Of a stretch of 64,000 nucleotides of DNA, positions 1 to 8,668 are shown one piece after another (within the stretch, counting starts at the first letter, position 1; every line of letters begins with the position of its first letter). Position numbers and translations under genes: made by a program. Source of the stretch: Bacillota bacterium (GTDB lineage Bacteria; Bacillota; Sulfobacillia; JAJZYS01; JAJZLH01). The notes beneath the pieces were generated by a model. It had not been told where the DNA came from, made no database searches, and saw only the letters and a list, made by a program, of their open reading frames with translations. The stretch lies in assembly GCA_021850485.1 (NCBI GenBank), contig JAJZLY010000005.1:37139-101138 (forward strand), given 5' to 3'.

Positions 1-1
1 C

Positions 2-973
2 GCGTTGTTGGTGGTCGTCGCTGCGTTCGGTGTTGCCTACCCGCTGTGGTGGAACCAGCGAGCCGCCATCGGCGGGCGCACCCTGATGCAGAGGGTCCAT
101 ACGCCCTCGCTGGCAGCCTGCAAGACCGCTGCGACGGATTCGTCCACCAGCTCTGGCCCAGGCGTGCTGGCCATCCCGGCTATCGGCCTCGATGCCCCAG
201 TGCTTCAGGGCCTGACCAACGCCGTCTTGGACGTGGCGGTGGGGCACGATCCGGTGACCGTCTGGCCCGGTGGCCCAGGTGAAAGCGTGCTGCTGGCCCA
301 CGATGTCAGTTATTTCTCGGCCCTCGACCAGTTGCGGCCCGGTGACCTGGTGACCTGGACTGCAGGGTGTAACCAGGCCGTGTTCCAGGTGATCACCACC
401 ACAGTGACACAGCCGGGTGCCACCATACCGCTGCCCGCATCGGGATTTGGCCTGGCGCTGGTCACCTGTTGGCCAACCAACTCCCTCTTTTGGACCTCGC
501 AGCGCTATATGGTGGAAACCAAACTGGTCTCGACCAAGACCCTGGCCCAGCCGGCCAGGGTCCTGGCGCAACCGCTGCTCGAACTGACCGTACCGGCTCC
601 ACCAGCACTGGTGAAGCTTGGCATTTCACCGACGGGAAGTGGGATTGGACTCGGTCGACTGGTCATTTCCGGCACACCGACTCAAGCCTTTGCCCAGAGT
701 CCACAGCCACTGGTGGCGGCCAACGCCGCCCTGGAGGACTATGTCGCCGCCGAGAAGACTGCCGCCGCGGGCAATGCGAACTGGTGGCATGCCCTGGCTG
801 TGGCCGATCTGCCGCTGCCGGCGCCGTGGTCGCTGTTCGATCGCACCAATGTCACGCTGATCGTCTCGGGTCAGACGGTGCAAGGAGTCGTCCTTTCCTC
901 GCCTGCTAAGACGCTGACCCTGACCGTGCGCGCTGGCGTGTTGCTGGTGAGCCAGGTGAGTGCCGGTCAGTAG
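2..973 (+). CDS. Sortase-like membrane-anchored protein (5' end outside window)
   Basis: The frame is open to the left edge, so the true start probably lies upstream; TTG at 5 is the first possible start visible. An N-terminal hydrophobic stretch is followed by a sortase-like fold: IPAIGLDAPVLQG near residue 55, a candidate catalytic His in LLAHDVSYF, Cys in LVTCWP and Arg in SQRYMVE. This His/Cys/Arg order is typical of sortases, which cleave sorting signals on surface proteins and transpeptidate them outside the membrane. About 150 further residues follow the Arg and match no domain I recognise. No LPXTG-type substrate is encoded in the window, so the partner is unknown. The sortase assignment is fairly sure; the subclass (D/E-like) is inference. 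Confidence 0.7.
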   Translation, partial: ALLVVVAAFGVAYPLWWNQRAAIGGRTLMQRVHTPSLAACKTAATDSSTSSGPGVLAIPAIGLDAPVLQGLTNAVLDVAVGHDPVTVWPGGPGESVLLAHDVSYFSALDQLRPGDLVTWTAGCNQAVFQVITTTVTQPGATIPLPASGFGLALVTCWPTNSLFWTSQRYMVETKLVSTKTLAQPARVLAQPLLELTVPAPPALVKLGISPTGSGIGLGRLVISGTPTQAFAQSPQPLVAANAALEDYVAAEKTAAAGNANWWHALAVADLPLPAPWSLFDRTNVTLIVSGQTVQGVVLSSPAKTLTLTVRAGVLLVSQVSAGQ

Positions 974-1027
974 GTACCAGCGCGTGCGGCCGCTGAGGCA
1001 ACAAAGGCGGTCCAAAACGGCCGTGGC

Positions 1028-1056
1028 TTGACTGTGGCCGTGGTGTTGGGTACGCT
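1028..1056 (+). promoter_or_regulatory. Candidate promoter of the valS T-box transcript
   Basis: TTGACT at 1028-1033 and TACGCT at 1051-1056 are 17 bases apart. The -35 is close to consensus and the -10 is weak. It sits directly before the T-box leader, which is the main support. Confidence 0.35.
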
Positions 1057-1283
1057 CCGTACCAACGCGATGAGCGGCAGGAGTAACTGGGCGGTGTGTG
1101 CAGAGAGGGGACGGACGGTGCAAGTCCCCACACCGGACAGTGAAGGTCAGCCGGGAGCGGCCCCTCGGGAGAGGGGACGGTCGGCACCGATAGCGGCCCC
1201 GAGTGACAAGACAAGGTGGTACCGCGGCACCCCCCCCGCCCTTGAGGTGAGGGGGTGTATTGCATGTCTTGGGGGTGTCTCAC
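1057..1283 (+). promoter_or_regulatory. T-box leader, tRNA-Val responsive
   Basis: The conserved T-box AAGGTGGTACCGCGG lies at 1213-1227. Upstream is a long structured stem I region with a GCAGAGAGGGGA segment like the distal GA-rich loop. A GTC triplet at 1146-1148 in the context GTGAAG-GTC-A is the likely valine specifier. Uncharged tRNA-Val should bind and raise valS expression. After the T-box, CACCCCC near 1228 can pair with GGGGGTG at 1251-1257 or with an identical GGGGGTG at 1271-1277, which is the valS ribosome binding site. The tract after the first hairpin is poor in T. Control may therefore act on translation as well as, or instead of, termination (inference). Confidence 0.85.
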
Positions 1284-3884
1284 ATGGACAGTCGCTACGA
1301 TCCGGCCAAGTTCGAGGCGCAGATCTACCAGCTGTGGCTGGACCACGGCGTGGCTAAGCCTGTCGCTGGCGGGCGGCGGTTCGTCTTGACCATGCCACCG
1401 GCCAACGTCACCGGGAACTTGCACATGGGTCACGCCCTCACCTACCCCACCCAAGACGCCGTGGTCCGCTTCCATCGCCTGCTCGGCGAAGAGGTGTTGT
1501 ACGTGCCCGGTACAGACCACGCCGGGATCGCCACCCAACTGGTGGTAGAGCGCGAGCTGAAAAAGGAGCATCTGACCCGCACTGGACTGGGTCGAAGGGC
1601 CTTTGTGGATCGGGTCTGGCAATGGCGAGAGCACTCTGGTGGCCAAATCCTGAGCCAGCTGCGCCGGCTAGGGGTGCTCGCCGACTGGGATCGGCTGGCC
1701 TTCACCCTGGATGCGGGACCCAGCCGGGCGGTGCGCACCTTTTTCCAGCGCGCCTACCACAAGGGGCTGATCTACCGCGGCGCCTATATCGTGAACTGGT
1801 GTCCGCGCTGTCGAACGGCGCTGTCCGATCTGGAGGTGGTACACCACGACACCGCCGGCACCCTTTGGCAGATCGCCTACCCGGTGATCGGCACCGACCA
1901 GACGATCACCGTCGCCACCACCCGACCGGAGACCATGCTCGGCGACACAGCCGTGGCGGTGCACCCGGACGACTCCCGGCACCGAGCACGGGTGGGACAG
2001 ATGGTGCAGCTGCCGCTGACTGAGCGGCAAGTGCCGGTGATCGCAGACGCAGCAGTCGACATGGACTTTGGCACGGGAGCCGTGAAAGTGACGCCAGCCC
2101 ATGATGCCGATGACTTCGCCATCGGCATCCGCCACCAGCTGGAGCCGCTGGCTGTGATCGATGAAGACGGCAAGATGATCAATGTGCCGCACCGGTACCT
2201 GGGCCTTTCCACCACCCAGGCCCGAGAACTGGTCCTGAGCGAGTTGCAGGCCCAGGGCGTGTTGGTGGGGCAACAAGAGCACCTACACGCCGTCGGTCAC
2301 TGCGAGCGCTGCGACACGGTGATCGAACCGCGCCTGTCCCAGCAGTGGTTCTTGTCGATGAAACCCCTGGCCGAGCAGGCCCTGGCGGCGGTCGCCCGCG
2401 GCGATGTCAGCTTCCACCCGGACCGCTTCACCAAGATCGCCAACCAATGGCTGGAGAACATTCACGACTGGTGCATCTCACGCCAGTTGTGGTGGGGTCA
2501 CCAAATCCCGGCCTGGTACTGTGCCGATTGCGGGGCGACGGTGGTGCCAGTGGCAGATGAGACGCCCAGTAGCTGCCCCAAGTGCGCCGGAACCCGCCTG
2601 ACTCAGGATGAAGACGTGCTCGACACCTGGTTCTCGTCGGCCCTGTGGCCGTTTTCCACCCTCGGCTGGCCGGAGCAGACGGCCGACCTGGCACGCTACT
2701 TCCCGACCCAGACCCTGGTCACAGGAAGCGACATTTTGTTCTTCTGGGTGATCCGCATGCTGGTGGCGTCGTTGGAGCTGACAGAGCAGGTGCCCTTTGG
2801 TCAGGTGATGCTGCACGGCTTGGTGCGAGACAGCCAGGGACAAAAGATGTCCAAGACCCGCGGCAACGGCATCGACCCCTTGCTCATGATCGAGCGCCAC
2901 GGAGCCGATGCCCTGCGCTGGAGCCTGCTCACGGGAACTGCCCTCGGCCAAGACGTCAGAGGCTCAGAGGCGCGGGTGGTGGAAGGGAGAAACTTCACCA
3001 ACAAGATCTGGAACGCGGCCCGGCTGCTGGTCCAGCAACCCGGCGATCGTGCCGATCCGGCCGGTGCCAACCAGCGCATCGACCGCTGGCTCCTAGACTG
3101 CGTGGCCGAGACAGCCGAGGCGGCCCGTGCGCTGCTCCTCTCCTATGAGCTGGGGGCCGGCGCGGCGCGCATCCAAGACCTGTTTTGGGACCGTTTTTGC
3201 GACGTCTACCTGGAAACGCTCAAGGGCAGGCTGAACGGCCCAGACGGCCCGGCTGCCCTGAGCTTGGCCAACTCCGTCTTAGCCGATTGCCTGATCATGC
3301 TTCACCCCTTCGTTCCCTTCGTCACCGAAGCGATCTGGCAGTCGCTCAGGCAGACTGAGCGTCTGGTGGCCACGGCCACCTGGCCCGCACCTGAGCAGCG
3401 CTACCCCGTGGAACGCCGGCAGATCGATCAACTGTTGGATCTGGTACGGGCCATCCGCAACCTGAAGGCGGATGCTGGCGAAGCGGCCAGCCGCACCGTG
3501 CTGGTGCGGGTGCACGCCCATGACCAGAGTGCAGCCTTGATCCAAGAGGAGGCAGGCTTGATCGCCCATTTGGCGGGGTGCGAGTTGGTTTTGGCCGGTG
3601 AGGGTGATGCGGTGTGGGAGAAGGCGCTGTCCGCCCGCACGGACGTGGCGGACGCCTACCTGCGGGTGGGGGAGGCGGCGAGCCAAGAGCTCGGGCGCCT
3701 GGAGCGCGATCTGGCCACATTGGCGGAAGAGATCGGGCGGGTCCAAGGCCGCTTGGACAGTGCAGACTTTTTGGCCCATGCCCCTGCGGCTGTGGTGGAA
3801 AAAGAGCGCGCTCGCCTCCAGGAGCTGGCTGCAAAACACCAGCGGGCGTTGGATCGCCGCCGTCTGCTTCAGGGCGGCCAGTGA
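1284..3884 (+). CDS. valS: Valyl-tRNA synthetase
   Basis: Class I aminoacyl-tRNA synthetase that charges tRNA-Val and edits mischarged Thr; cytoplasmic. The 866-residue product has the normal ValRS length. HMGH (residues 47-50) is the HIGH signature after PPANVTGN, and KMSKT begins at residue 521. Between them lie the editing domain (TTRPETMLGD) and a Cys-rich segment (CADCGATVV...CPKC) that may bind zinc. The C-terminus is a charged coiled-coil arm. I chose ATG 1284 because GGGGGTG lies eight bases upstream; an in-frame TTG at 1260 would start inside the leader hairpin. The last bases overlap the folC start, suggesting coupling. Confidence 0.97.
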   Translation: MDSRYDPAKFEAQIYQLWLDHGVAKPVAGGRRFVLTMPPANVTGNLHMGHALTYPTQDAVVRFHRLLGEEVLYVPGTDHAGIATQLVVERELKKEHLTRTGLGRRAFVDRVWQWREHSGGQILSQLRRLGVLADWDRLAFTLDAGPSRAVRTFFQRAYHKGLIYRGAYIVNWCPRCRTALSDLEVVHHDTAGTLWQIAYPVIGTDQTITVATTRPETMLGDTAVAVHPDDSRHRARVGQMVQLPLTERQVPVIADAAVDMDFGTGAVKVTPAHDADDFAIGIRHQLEPLAVIDEDGKMINVPHRYLGLSTTQARELVLSELQAQGVLVGQQEHLHAVGHCERCDTVIEPRLSQQWFLSMKPLAEQALAAVARGDVSFHPDRFTKIANQWLENIHDWCISRQLWWGHQIPAWYCADCGATVVPVADETPSSCPKCAGTRLTQDEDVLDTWFSSALWPFSTLGWPEQTADLARYFPTQTLVTGSDILFFWVIRMLVASLELTEQVPFGQVMLHGLVRDSQGQKMSKTRGNGIDPLLMIERHGADALRWSLLTGTALGQDVRGSEARVVEGRNFTNKIWNAARLLVQQPGDRADPAGANQRIDRWLLDCVAETAEAARALLLSYELGAGAARIQDLFWDRFCDVYLETLKGRLNGPDGPAALSLANSVLADCLIMLHPFVPFVTEAIWQSLRQTERLVATATWPAPEQRYPVERRQIDQLLDLVRAIRNLKADAGEAASRTVLVRVHAHDQSAALIQEEAGLIAHLAGCELVLAGEGDAVWEKALSARTDVADAYLRVGEAASQELGRLERDLATLAEEIGRVQGRLDSADFLAHAPAAVVEKERARLQELAAKHQRALDRRRLLQGGQ

Positions 3885-5134
3885 GCGTCCGGTCCACCAT
3901 CCGCCGGCTGCACAGTCGGGGCCGGTTCGGCGAGTTGGGCCTGGAGCGGATGGAGCGCCTGATGGCCAATCTGGGCCAGCCGCAAGACGCCGTGCCGGCC
4001 ATCCATGTGGCTGGTACCAACGGCAAAGGCTCGACGGCTGCCATGGTCGAGGCGGTATGGCGCCAGGCCGGCTTCCGGACTGGGCTCTACACGTCTCCGC
4101 ACTTGGTGGACTGGCGAGAGCGGATCCAGGTCTCAGGACAGCGGATCTCGCCCCGCCTGTTGGCTGAGCATTTGGCGACGGTCGAGCGGGCCTTGGGCCA
4201 AGAGCAAGATCCGCTCACCGAGTTCGAGGCCTGGACGGCGGTCGCATTTATGCACTTTCGCCACCGTCAGGTGCACCGGGCGGCGATCGAGGTGGGGTTG
4301 GGTGGCAGGCTCGATGCCACCAATGTGCTGCACCGGCCGCGGGCGGCGGCGATCGTGACCATCGGCCTGGACCATGTGCAGCGGCTGGGTGGAACGCTCG
4401 ATGCCATCGCCTGGGAGAAGGCTGGGGTGGCCAAGGCCGGTGTGCCGCTGGTCGTTGGCTGGCTGCCGCCCCAAGCGCTGCACGTGGTTCAAGAGCGCGC
4501 CGCTCAGGTTGGCGCGCCCGTGATCCTGGCCGGGCGCGACTTCACCTATTCGGGCCACGGTGCCCAGTGGCAATTTGCCGGCCTGGGCCGACGCGTCCGG
4601 GCGGCGCTCTCGCTCAGCGGCACCTATCAGGCGGAAAACGCCGCCGTCGCAACGGCGCTCTTGGTGCTTGCCGACCCCGACCTCGGCCCCGACCAGATCC
4701 GGTCGGGGCTCGAAGTAGCCCGCTGGCCGGGGCGCATGGAGCGGGTCAGCGAACGACCCCAGGTGTGGCTGGATGGCGCGAAGAACCCCCTGGGCACACA
4801 GGCTCTGCGCCGTCACCTAGATCAGGTGGCAGCCGGAAAAGGGGTGCGGCTGGTGTTTGGCTGCCTGGATGAGCGGGATCCAGCGGCGCTTTTGGCCCCG
4901 CTGGCCGACCGGGTCGAGGAGTTGATGCTGGTGCCTATCCACGATGCCCGGGCTTTGCCGTCGGCCCAACTGGTGGCGGCAGCCCAGACGCTCGGGCTGA
5001 AAGGACGCCTGGGTACCCTGGGCCAGGCCGCCCGTTTTCTGTTGGAGACGCCCGACAGCCAAGTCGGGGTCGGCACAGGGTCGTTTTATTTGGTCGGCCC
5101 GCTGCGCCGCTTGATCTGCGGGGCGCGATCCTGA
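3881..5134 (+). CDS. folC: Folylpolyglutamate synthase/dihydrofolate synthase
   Basis: Mur-ligase family enzyme adding glutamate to dihydropteroate or folates with ATP. The P-loop AGTNGKGST starts near residue 44. SPHLVDWRERI and FEAWTAVAFMHF are the usual folate-loop neighbours, and GLGGRLDATN follows. The product is 417 residues, normal for the family. GTG 3881 overlaps the valS stop and places the conserved N-terminus correctly. One oddity: the C-terminal domain motif, usually DGAHNP, reads DGAKNP here (about residues 298-303), a His to Lys change. It lies downstream of valS in what looks like one transcript, as in many Firmicutes. Confidence 0.95.
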   Translation: MSVRSTIRRLHSRGRFGELGLERMERLMANLGQPQDAVPAIHVAGTNGKGSTAAMVEAVWRQAGFRTGLYTSPHLVDWRERIQVSGQRISPRLLAEHLATVERALGQEQDPLTEFEAWTAVAFMHFRHRQVHRAAIEVGLGGRLDATNVLHRPRAAAIVTIGLDHVQRLGGTLDAIAWEKAGVAKAGVPLVVGWLPPQALHVVQERAAQVGAPVILAGRDFTYSGHGAQWQFAGLGRRVRAALSLSGTYQAENAAVATALLVLADPDLGPDQIRSGLEVARWPGRMERVSERPQVWLDGAKNPLGTQALRRHLDQVAAGKGVRLVFGCLDERDPAALLAPLADRVEELMLVPIHDARALPSAQLVAAAQTLGLKGRLGTLGQAARFLLETPDSQVGVGTGSFYLVGPLRRLICGARS

Positions 5135-5238
5135 TGGCTAGGCGGCGCAGCCGGCGGCGGCGGCTCGGCCTCACCTTATTGGTCTGGGCCATCGCCTTTG
5201 CTGGTGGCTGGTACCTGGCTGGCCGCCTATTCCTCTAG
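5134..5238 (+). CDS. Small membrane protein, 34 residues
   Basis: The ATG overlaps the folC stop (TGATG), a typical coupled arrangement. The product starts with an Arg-rich stretch (eight Arg in the first ten residues), then a single hydrophobic helix of about 20 residues, and ends AGRLFL. By the positive-inside rule the N-terminus would be cytoplasmic. I do not recognise a family. The coupling and clean membrane topology argue that it is real, but a 34-codon frame in high-GC DNA can occur by chance. Confidence 0.45.
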   Translation: MARRRSRRRRLGLTLLVWAIAFAGGWYLAGRLFL

Positions 5239-5307
5239 GTCCAGTGCTGAGAGGAGATGCGGTTTCGGACCCGAAGTCGACCGAGCCGACCGCAAAGGAG
5301 GCTATCG

Positions 5308-5550
5308 ATGCAGCGGCGTCATCAGCGCCCGCACTGGGGATACTGGGTTGCCGGCCTGGCCGGCCTGATCATCGGCACCGTGATGGGCCAGGCACTCAGC
5401 CCGGTAGCCGGTACTTGGCTGGGGCATGCCATCGTGATCTCACCGTGGACCGTCAATTTGTACGTCCTTGGCTTCACCATCTTCGTGAAGACCAATCCGG
5501 CCGGCCTGCTGCTCGCGGTCCTGGCTGTGTTTATCTATGGCGGCGTCTAG
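5308..5550 (+). CDS. DUF4321-like membrane protein
   Basis: An 80-residue protein with two hydrophobic segments: residues about 13-30 (AGLAGLIIGTVMG) and 60-80, with SPWTVNLYVLGFTIFVKTNPAG between them. This resembles DUF4321, a small membrane family found beside radC or maf in Clostridia-like genomes; function unknown. AAAGGAGG lies six bases before ATG 5308 and decides the start over an in-frame ATG at 5257. It sits between folC and radC, 17 bases before the latter. Confidence 0.8.
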   Translation: MQRRHQRPHWGYWVAGLAGLIIGTVMGQALSPVAGTWLGHAIVISPWTVNLYVLGFTIFVKTNPAGLLLAVLAVFIYGGV

Positions 5551-5567
5551 CGGGAGGTCCGGCCCAG

Positions 5568-6266
5568 GTGGCCGGCCGCAAGAATCCGGGCCTGCCCAGA
5601 GAGCGGCTGTTCACCAAGGGTGCCTCCGCCCTTAGCGATCGCGAGCTGGTGGCGATCTTGTTGCGTACCGGCCGCCGTGGGATGCCGGTTCTGGCCCTGG
5701 CTGACCAGCTGCTGAGCGAGGGGTTGGATCGACTGTTTTGGTCCTCCCCCGAGGAATTGGTGCGCCGGGCCGGGATCGGTCCGGCAAAGGCAGCAAGCTT
5801 GTGGGCTGCCTTCGAACTGGGCCGCCGGATAGGGCTTCCGGCACAGCCGGCGAGACCCCGGTTGAGCGACCCGCAGCAGGCTGCCAGCCTGCTGCGCCAC
5901 CACTTTGCGCCAGAGCGCGAGGAGCTGCGCGCTTTGTACCTGGATCGCTCCTTGCGCCTGCTTGACGAACGCGTGATCAGCCAAGGCGGGCGCAACTGGA
6001 CCCATGCTGAGCCGGCGGATGTGTTCGGTCCGGCCCTGCGACTGGGTGCATCGGCGGTGATTTTGGCTCATAATCATCCGGGCGGCGACATGGTGGCCTC
6101 GTGGCAGGACCGCGCGGCAACCGAGCGGCTGTGCCAAGTGGGCGCCTTGCTCGGGGTCAGGCTTCTGGATCACCTCCTGATCACAGCCGCCGGCCACCTC
6201 AGCCTCGTGGCCCAGGATTCGGAGCAATCTGGCTGGCCTCAACGAAAGGAGCCCAGGCGGCGTTGA
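5568..6266 (+). CDS. radC: RadC family JAB-domain protein
   Basis: 232 residues. The N-terminal half is helix-hairpin-helix-like ([20 protein letters not shown]); the C-terminal half is an MPN/JAB metal-binding domain with HNHPGG and a downstream Asp in SWQDRAAT. Despite the historic name, a role in DNA repair is not established for the family. GTG 5568 follows GGGAGG by ten bases and gives the usual start [22 protein letters not shown]. The end overlaps mreB by four bases. The position before mreBCD is the common Firmicute order. Confidence 0.93.
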   Translation: MAGRKNPGLPRERLFTKGASALSDRELVAILLRTGRRGMPVLALADQLLSEGLDRLFWSSPEELVRRAGIGPAKAASLWAAFELGRRIGLPAQPARPRLSDPQQAASLLRHHFAPEREELRALYLDRSLRLLDERVISQGGRNWTHAEPADVFGPALRLGASAVILAHNHPGGDMVASWQDRAATERLCQVGALLGVRLLDHLLITAAGHLSLVAQDSEQSGWPQRKEPRRR

Positions 6267-7300
6267 ACCTGAGCGACATCTTCCGGCGGACCCTGTCCCG
6301 GGATCTCGGCATCGACCTCGGCACCGCCAACACATTGGTCTACCTGAGAGGACACGGCGTGGTGGTGGAGGAGCCATCGGTGGTGGCGATCGACACCAGC
6401 ACCCGGGCCGTGCTGGCCGTTGGCCGCCAGGCCAAGGAGATGGTGGGGCGAACCCCCCGCCACATTCGCATTGTCAGGCCGATGAAAGATGGCGTGATCG
6501 CGGACTTTCAGATTGCCCAGAGCATGCTCAAGTATTTCATGGCCCAGGCCACGGGCGGCGCCCGCCTGTTTCACCCGCGGGTGGTGATCGCAGTTCCCTC
6601 GGGCACGACCAGCGTGGAGCGCAGGGCGGTGATCGAGGCCGCTCAGCAGGCTGGCGCCCGCATTGCCCTGCCCATCGTCGAGCCCTTCGCGGCAGCGATC
6701 GGGGCCGACTTGCCGGTCGGTGAGCCCACCGGCAACATGGTCGTCGACATCGGCGGCGGTACCACCGAGGTGGCGGTCATCTCCTTGGGTGGGGTGGTCT
6801 TGTCCCAGTCGGTGCGCGTCGCCGGCGATGAAATGGACGAGGCGATCGTGAATTACGTGCGCAAGGTGTACAACGTGGCGATTGGCTATCAGACCGCCGA
6901 GCAGGTCAAGATTGCCGTGGGTGCGGCCACCGACGCCGGCGACGCCGGGCTGGAGATCTGCGGCAGAGATCTGGTGACCGGGTTGCCAAGACCGGTGCGC
7001 CTGCAGGCAACGGAGGTCCAAAAGGCCGTGGCTGAGCCGGTGGCGGCGATCGTTGCCGCCATTCGCCAGACCCTGGAGCGGACGCCGCCGGAGCTGGCGG
7101 CTGACATCATGGAGCGGGGCATCGTCTTGACGGGCGGCGGCTCGCTGTTGCGCAACCTCGACCAACTGTTGATCAAGGAGACGGGTATGCCCGTGCATCC
7201 TGCGGAAGACGGGCTGCGCTGTGTGGTACGCGGCACTGGCCGCTGTTTGGAGGAGCCGAAGTTCCTGGATCTCGTGAAAAAAGTTCAGCGGCAGGACTGA
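6263..7300 (+). CDS. mreB: Rod-shape actin homologue MreB
   Basis: Bacterial actin that polymerises at the inner membrane and guides lateral wall synthesis. The 345-residue product shows the ATP-binding phosphate motifs GIDLGTANT (near residue 17) and [11 protein letters not shown], and TGGGSLLRN near the end. TTG 6263 overlaps the radC stop and has AAAGGAG about 12 bases upstream; it yields the normal MreB N-terminus. First gene of the shape operon mreB-mreC-mreD-mrdA-rodA. Confidence 0.97.
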   Translation: MNLSDIFRRTLSRDLGIDLGTANTLVYLRGHGVVVEEPSVVAIDTSTRAVLAVGRQAKEMVGRTPRHIRIVRPMKDGVIADFQIAQSMLKYFMAQATGGARLFHPRVVIAVPSGTTSVERRAVIEAAQQAGARIALPIVEPFAAAIGADLPVGEPTGNMVVDIGGGTTEVAVISLGGVVLSQSVRVAGDEMDEAIVNYVRKVYNVAIGYQTAEQVKIAVGAATDAGDAGLEICGRDLVTGLPRPVRLQATEVQKAVAEPVAAIVAAIRQTLERTPPELAADIMERGIVLTGGGSLLRNLDQLLIKETGMPVHPAEDGLRCVVRGTGRCLEEPKFLDLVKKVQRQD

Positions 7301-7303
7301 CGG

Positions 7304-8119
7304 ATGGGTCCCGGGGCAAGACAACGCTTTCTCGCCGCCATCAGCCTGACTGTGATCGTGGCGTTGTTGCTCGCCGGCACCTCCAAGGTCACCGGAGCGG
7401 CGATCAGTCTGTCGGCGGGTCTGTCCGAGGTGGCGGCACCGGCCGAGGGCGTGCTGGTGGGGGCCCTGTCCTCGGTCGGTGGCGTGGCGGCCGACCTGGC
7501 GGATATGTGGTCTGCCCAGCAGCAGGTCAGTGCCCTGCGTGCCAAAAACGCCACGTTGCTAGGACAGATCGCCCAGATGCAAGCTGGCCAATACACGCTC
7601 AACCAGGTGCTACAGGTGCTGGCGCTCAGCCAGACCGCCGGGCTCAAGGGAAATACGGTGGCAGCCTCTGTCGTCGGTCGCTCTCCGGACACCTGGTTTG
7701 ACACCTTGTGGATCGACCGCGGCAGCCAAAGCGGGATCCGCGTCGGCGATGCGGTCTTGTCGGTGGGCGGCGTGATCGGCCGGGTGCTGGCCGTGACGCC
7801 CAGCACGGCCGTGGTGCTGTTACTCGCCGACCCACAGAGTGCGATGGGTGTGATGGATGCGCGCACAGGTGCGACCGGCGTGGCGCTCGGCCAAGGCCGG
7901 GCGAGCACGCTCGAGTTGCAGTTTTTCACCGGCAACGCCCAGGTGCGCCCCGGTGACTTGATCGTCACATCGGGCCTGGGACGCCCGATCCCAGCGGGGC
8001 TGCTGGTCGGCCGGGTCAGCGCCCTGGGCAAGGCTGAACTGGGGCTGGTCAAGACGGCCACCGTGGTTCCTCACGCGGCCCTGGCCCAGGTGCAGACGGT
8101 GCTGGTCGTAACCAGATGA
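7304..8119 (+). CDS. mreC: Rod-shape protein MreC
   Basis: A bitopic membrane protein linking MreB to wall synthases. The 271-residue product has one N-terminal helix (FLAAISLTVIVALLLAG), a coiled coil (about residues 65-100, QQQVSALRAKNATLLGQIAQ) and the beta-rich MreC domain (VVGRSPDTWFDTLWIDRG, GVIGRVLAV). It begins three bases after mreB and overlaps mreD by four. Confidence 0.95.
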   Translation: MGPGARQRFLAAISLTVIVALLLAGTSKVTGAAISLSAGLSEVAAPAEGVLVGALSSVGGVAADLADMWSAQQQVSALRAKNATLLGQIAQMQAGQYTLNQVLQVLALSQTAGLKGNTVAASVVGRSPDTWFDTLWIDRGSQSGIRVGDAVLSVGGVIGRVLAVTPSTAVVLLLADPQSAMGVMDARTGATGVALGQGRASTLELQFFTGNAQVRPGDLIVTSGLGRPIPAGLLVGRVSALGKAELGLVKTATVVPHAALAQVQTVLVVTR

Positions 8120-8604
8120 CAACTCGCCCCGGCCGGGCTTGGGCGCTGCTGGTGGCCGCCGTCTTGGTGCAGACCGCGCTCGGCGTGGTGTGGCCGTCAT
8201 TGGTCTGGATGCCGGACCTGATCGGGGCGGTGGTGATTGCGACGGCGCTCGAGCACGACCGTTCGACCTCCTTGCTGGTCGGGCTGGCCGCTGGTGCCTG
8301 GCAGGACCTCAGCCTGGGCCGCCTGATCGGCCTGCACACCTCACTGTGGGCTGTGACTGGCTATGCGGTCAGTTCACTGCGCATCCGGATGGGGTCTGAC
8401 TCTTGGCTTGTCACCATCTGGATGGCGCTGGCTGTGCTGGTCGCTGAACGCCTGGGCGAGTGGGTGGTGCTGACCCTGGTGGGAGTGGCAGTGGCGCCCT
8501 TGATCGTGCTGCTGGGCGCCAGCGTGGTTACCGTACCGTTCGTCTTGTTGTTCCGCCGCCTGATGCGGGTTGGCCGATCGGGCCTGAGACGAGCGATACC
8601 ATAA
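8116..8604 (+). CDS. mreD: Rod-shape protein MreD
   Basis: A 162-residue integral membrane protein with about five hydrophobic helices. The segment GLAAGAWQDLSLGRLIGLHT is a typical MreD loop region. ATG 8116 overlaps the mreC stop. Recognition rests on topology and position in the operon as well as this motif. Confidence 0.9.
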   Translation: MTTRPGRAWALLVAAVLVQTALGVVWPSLVWMPDLIGAVVIATALEHDRSTSLLVGLAAGAWQDLSLGRLIGLHTSLWAVTGYAVSSLRIRMGSDSWLVTIWMALAVLVAERLGEWVVLTLVGVAVAPLIVLLGASVVTVPFVLLFRRLMRVGRSGLRRAIP

Positions 8605-8668
8605 GTCCTGCGGTTGTGGTTTCATCCATATAGGCCCCGTCCGCATCCCGCACCCACACGAGGTCGAC

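Noticed and set aside
1028-1357. 109-codon frame over the valS leader
   Set aside because: It covers the T-box RNA and runs into valS in another frame, with no family resemblance.
6239-7324. 361-codon minus-strand frame
   Set aside because: It is antisense to mreB; high GC produces long open antisense frames.
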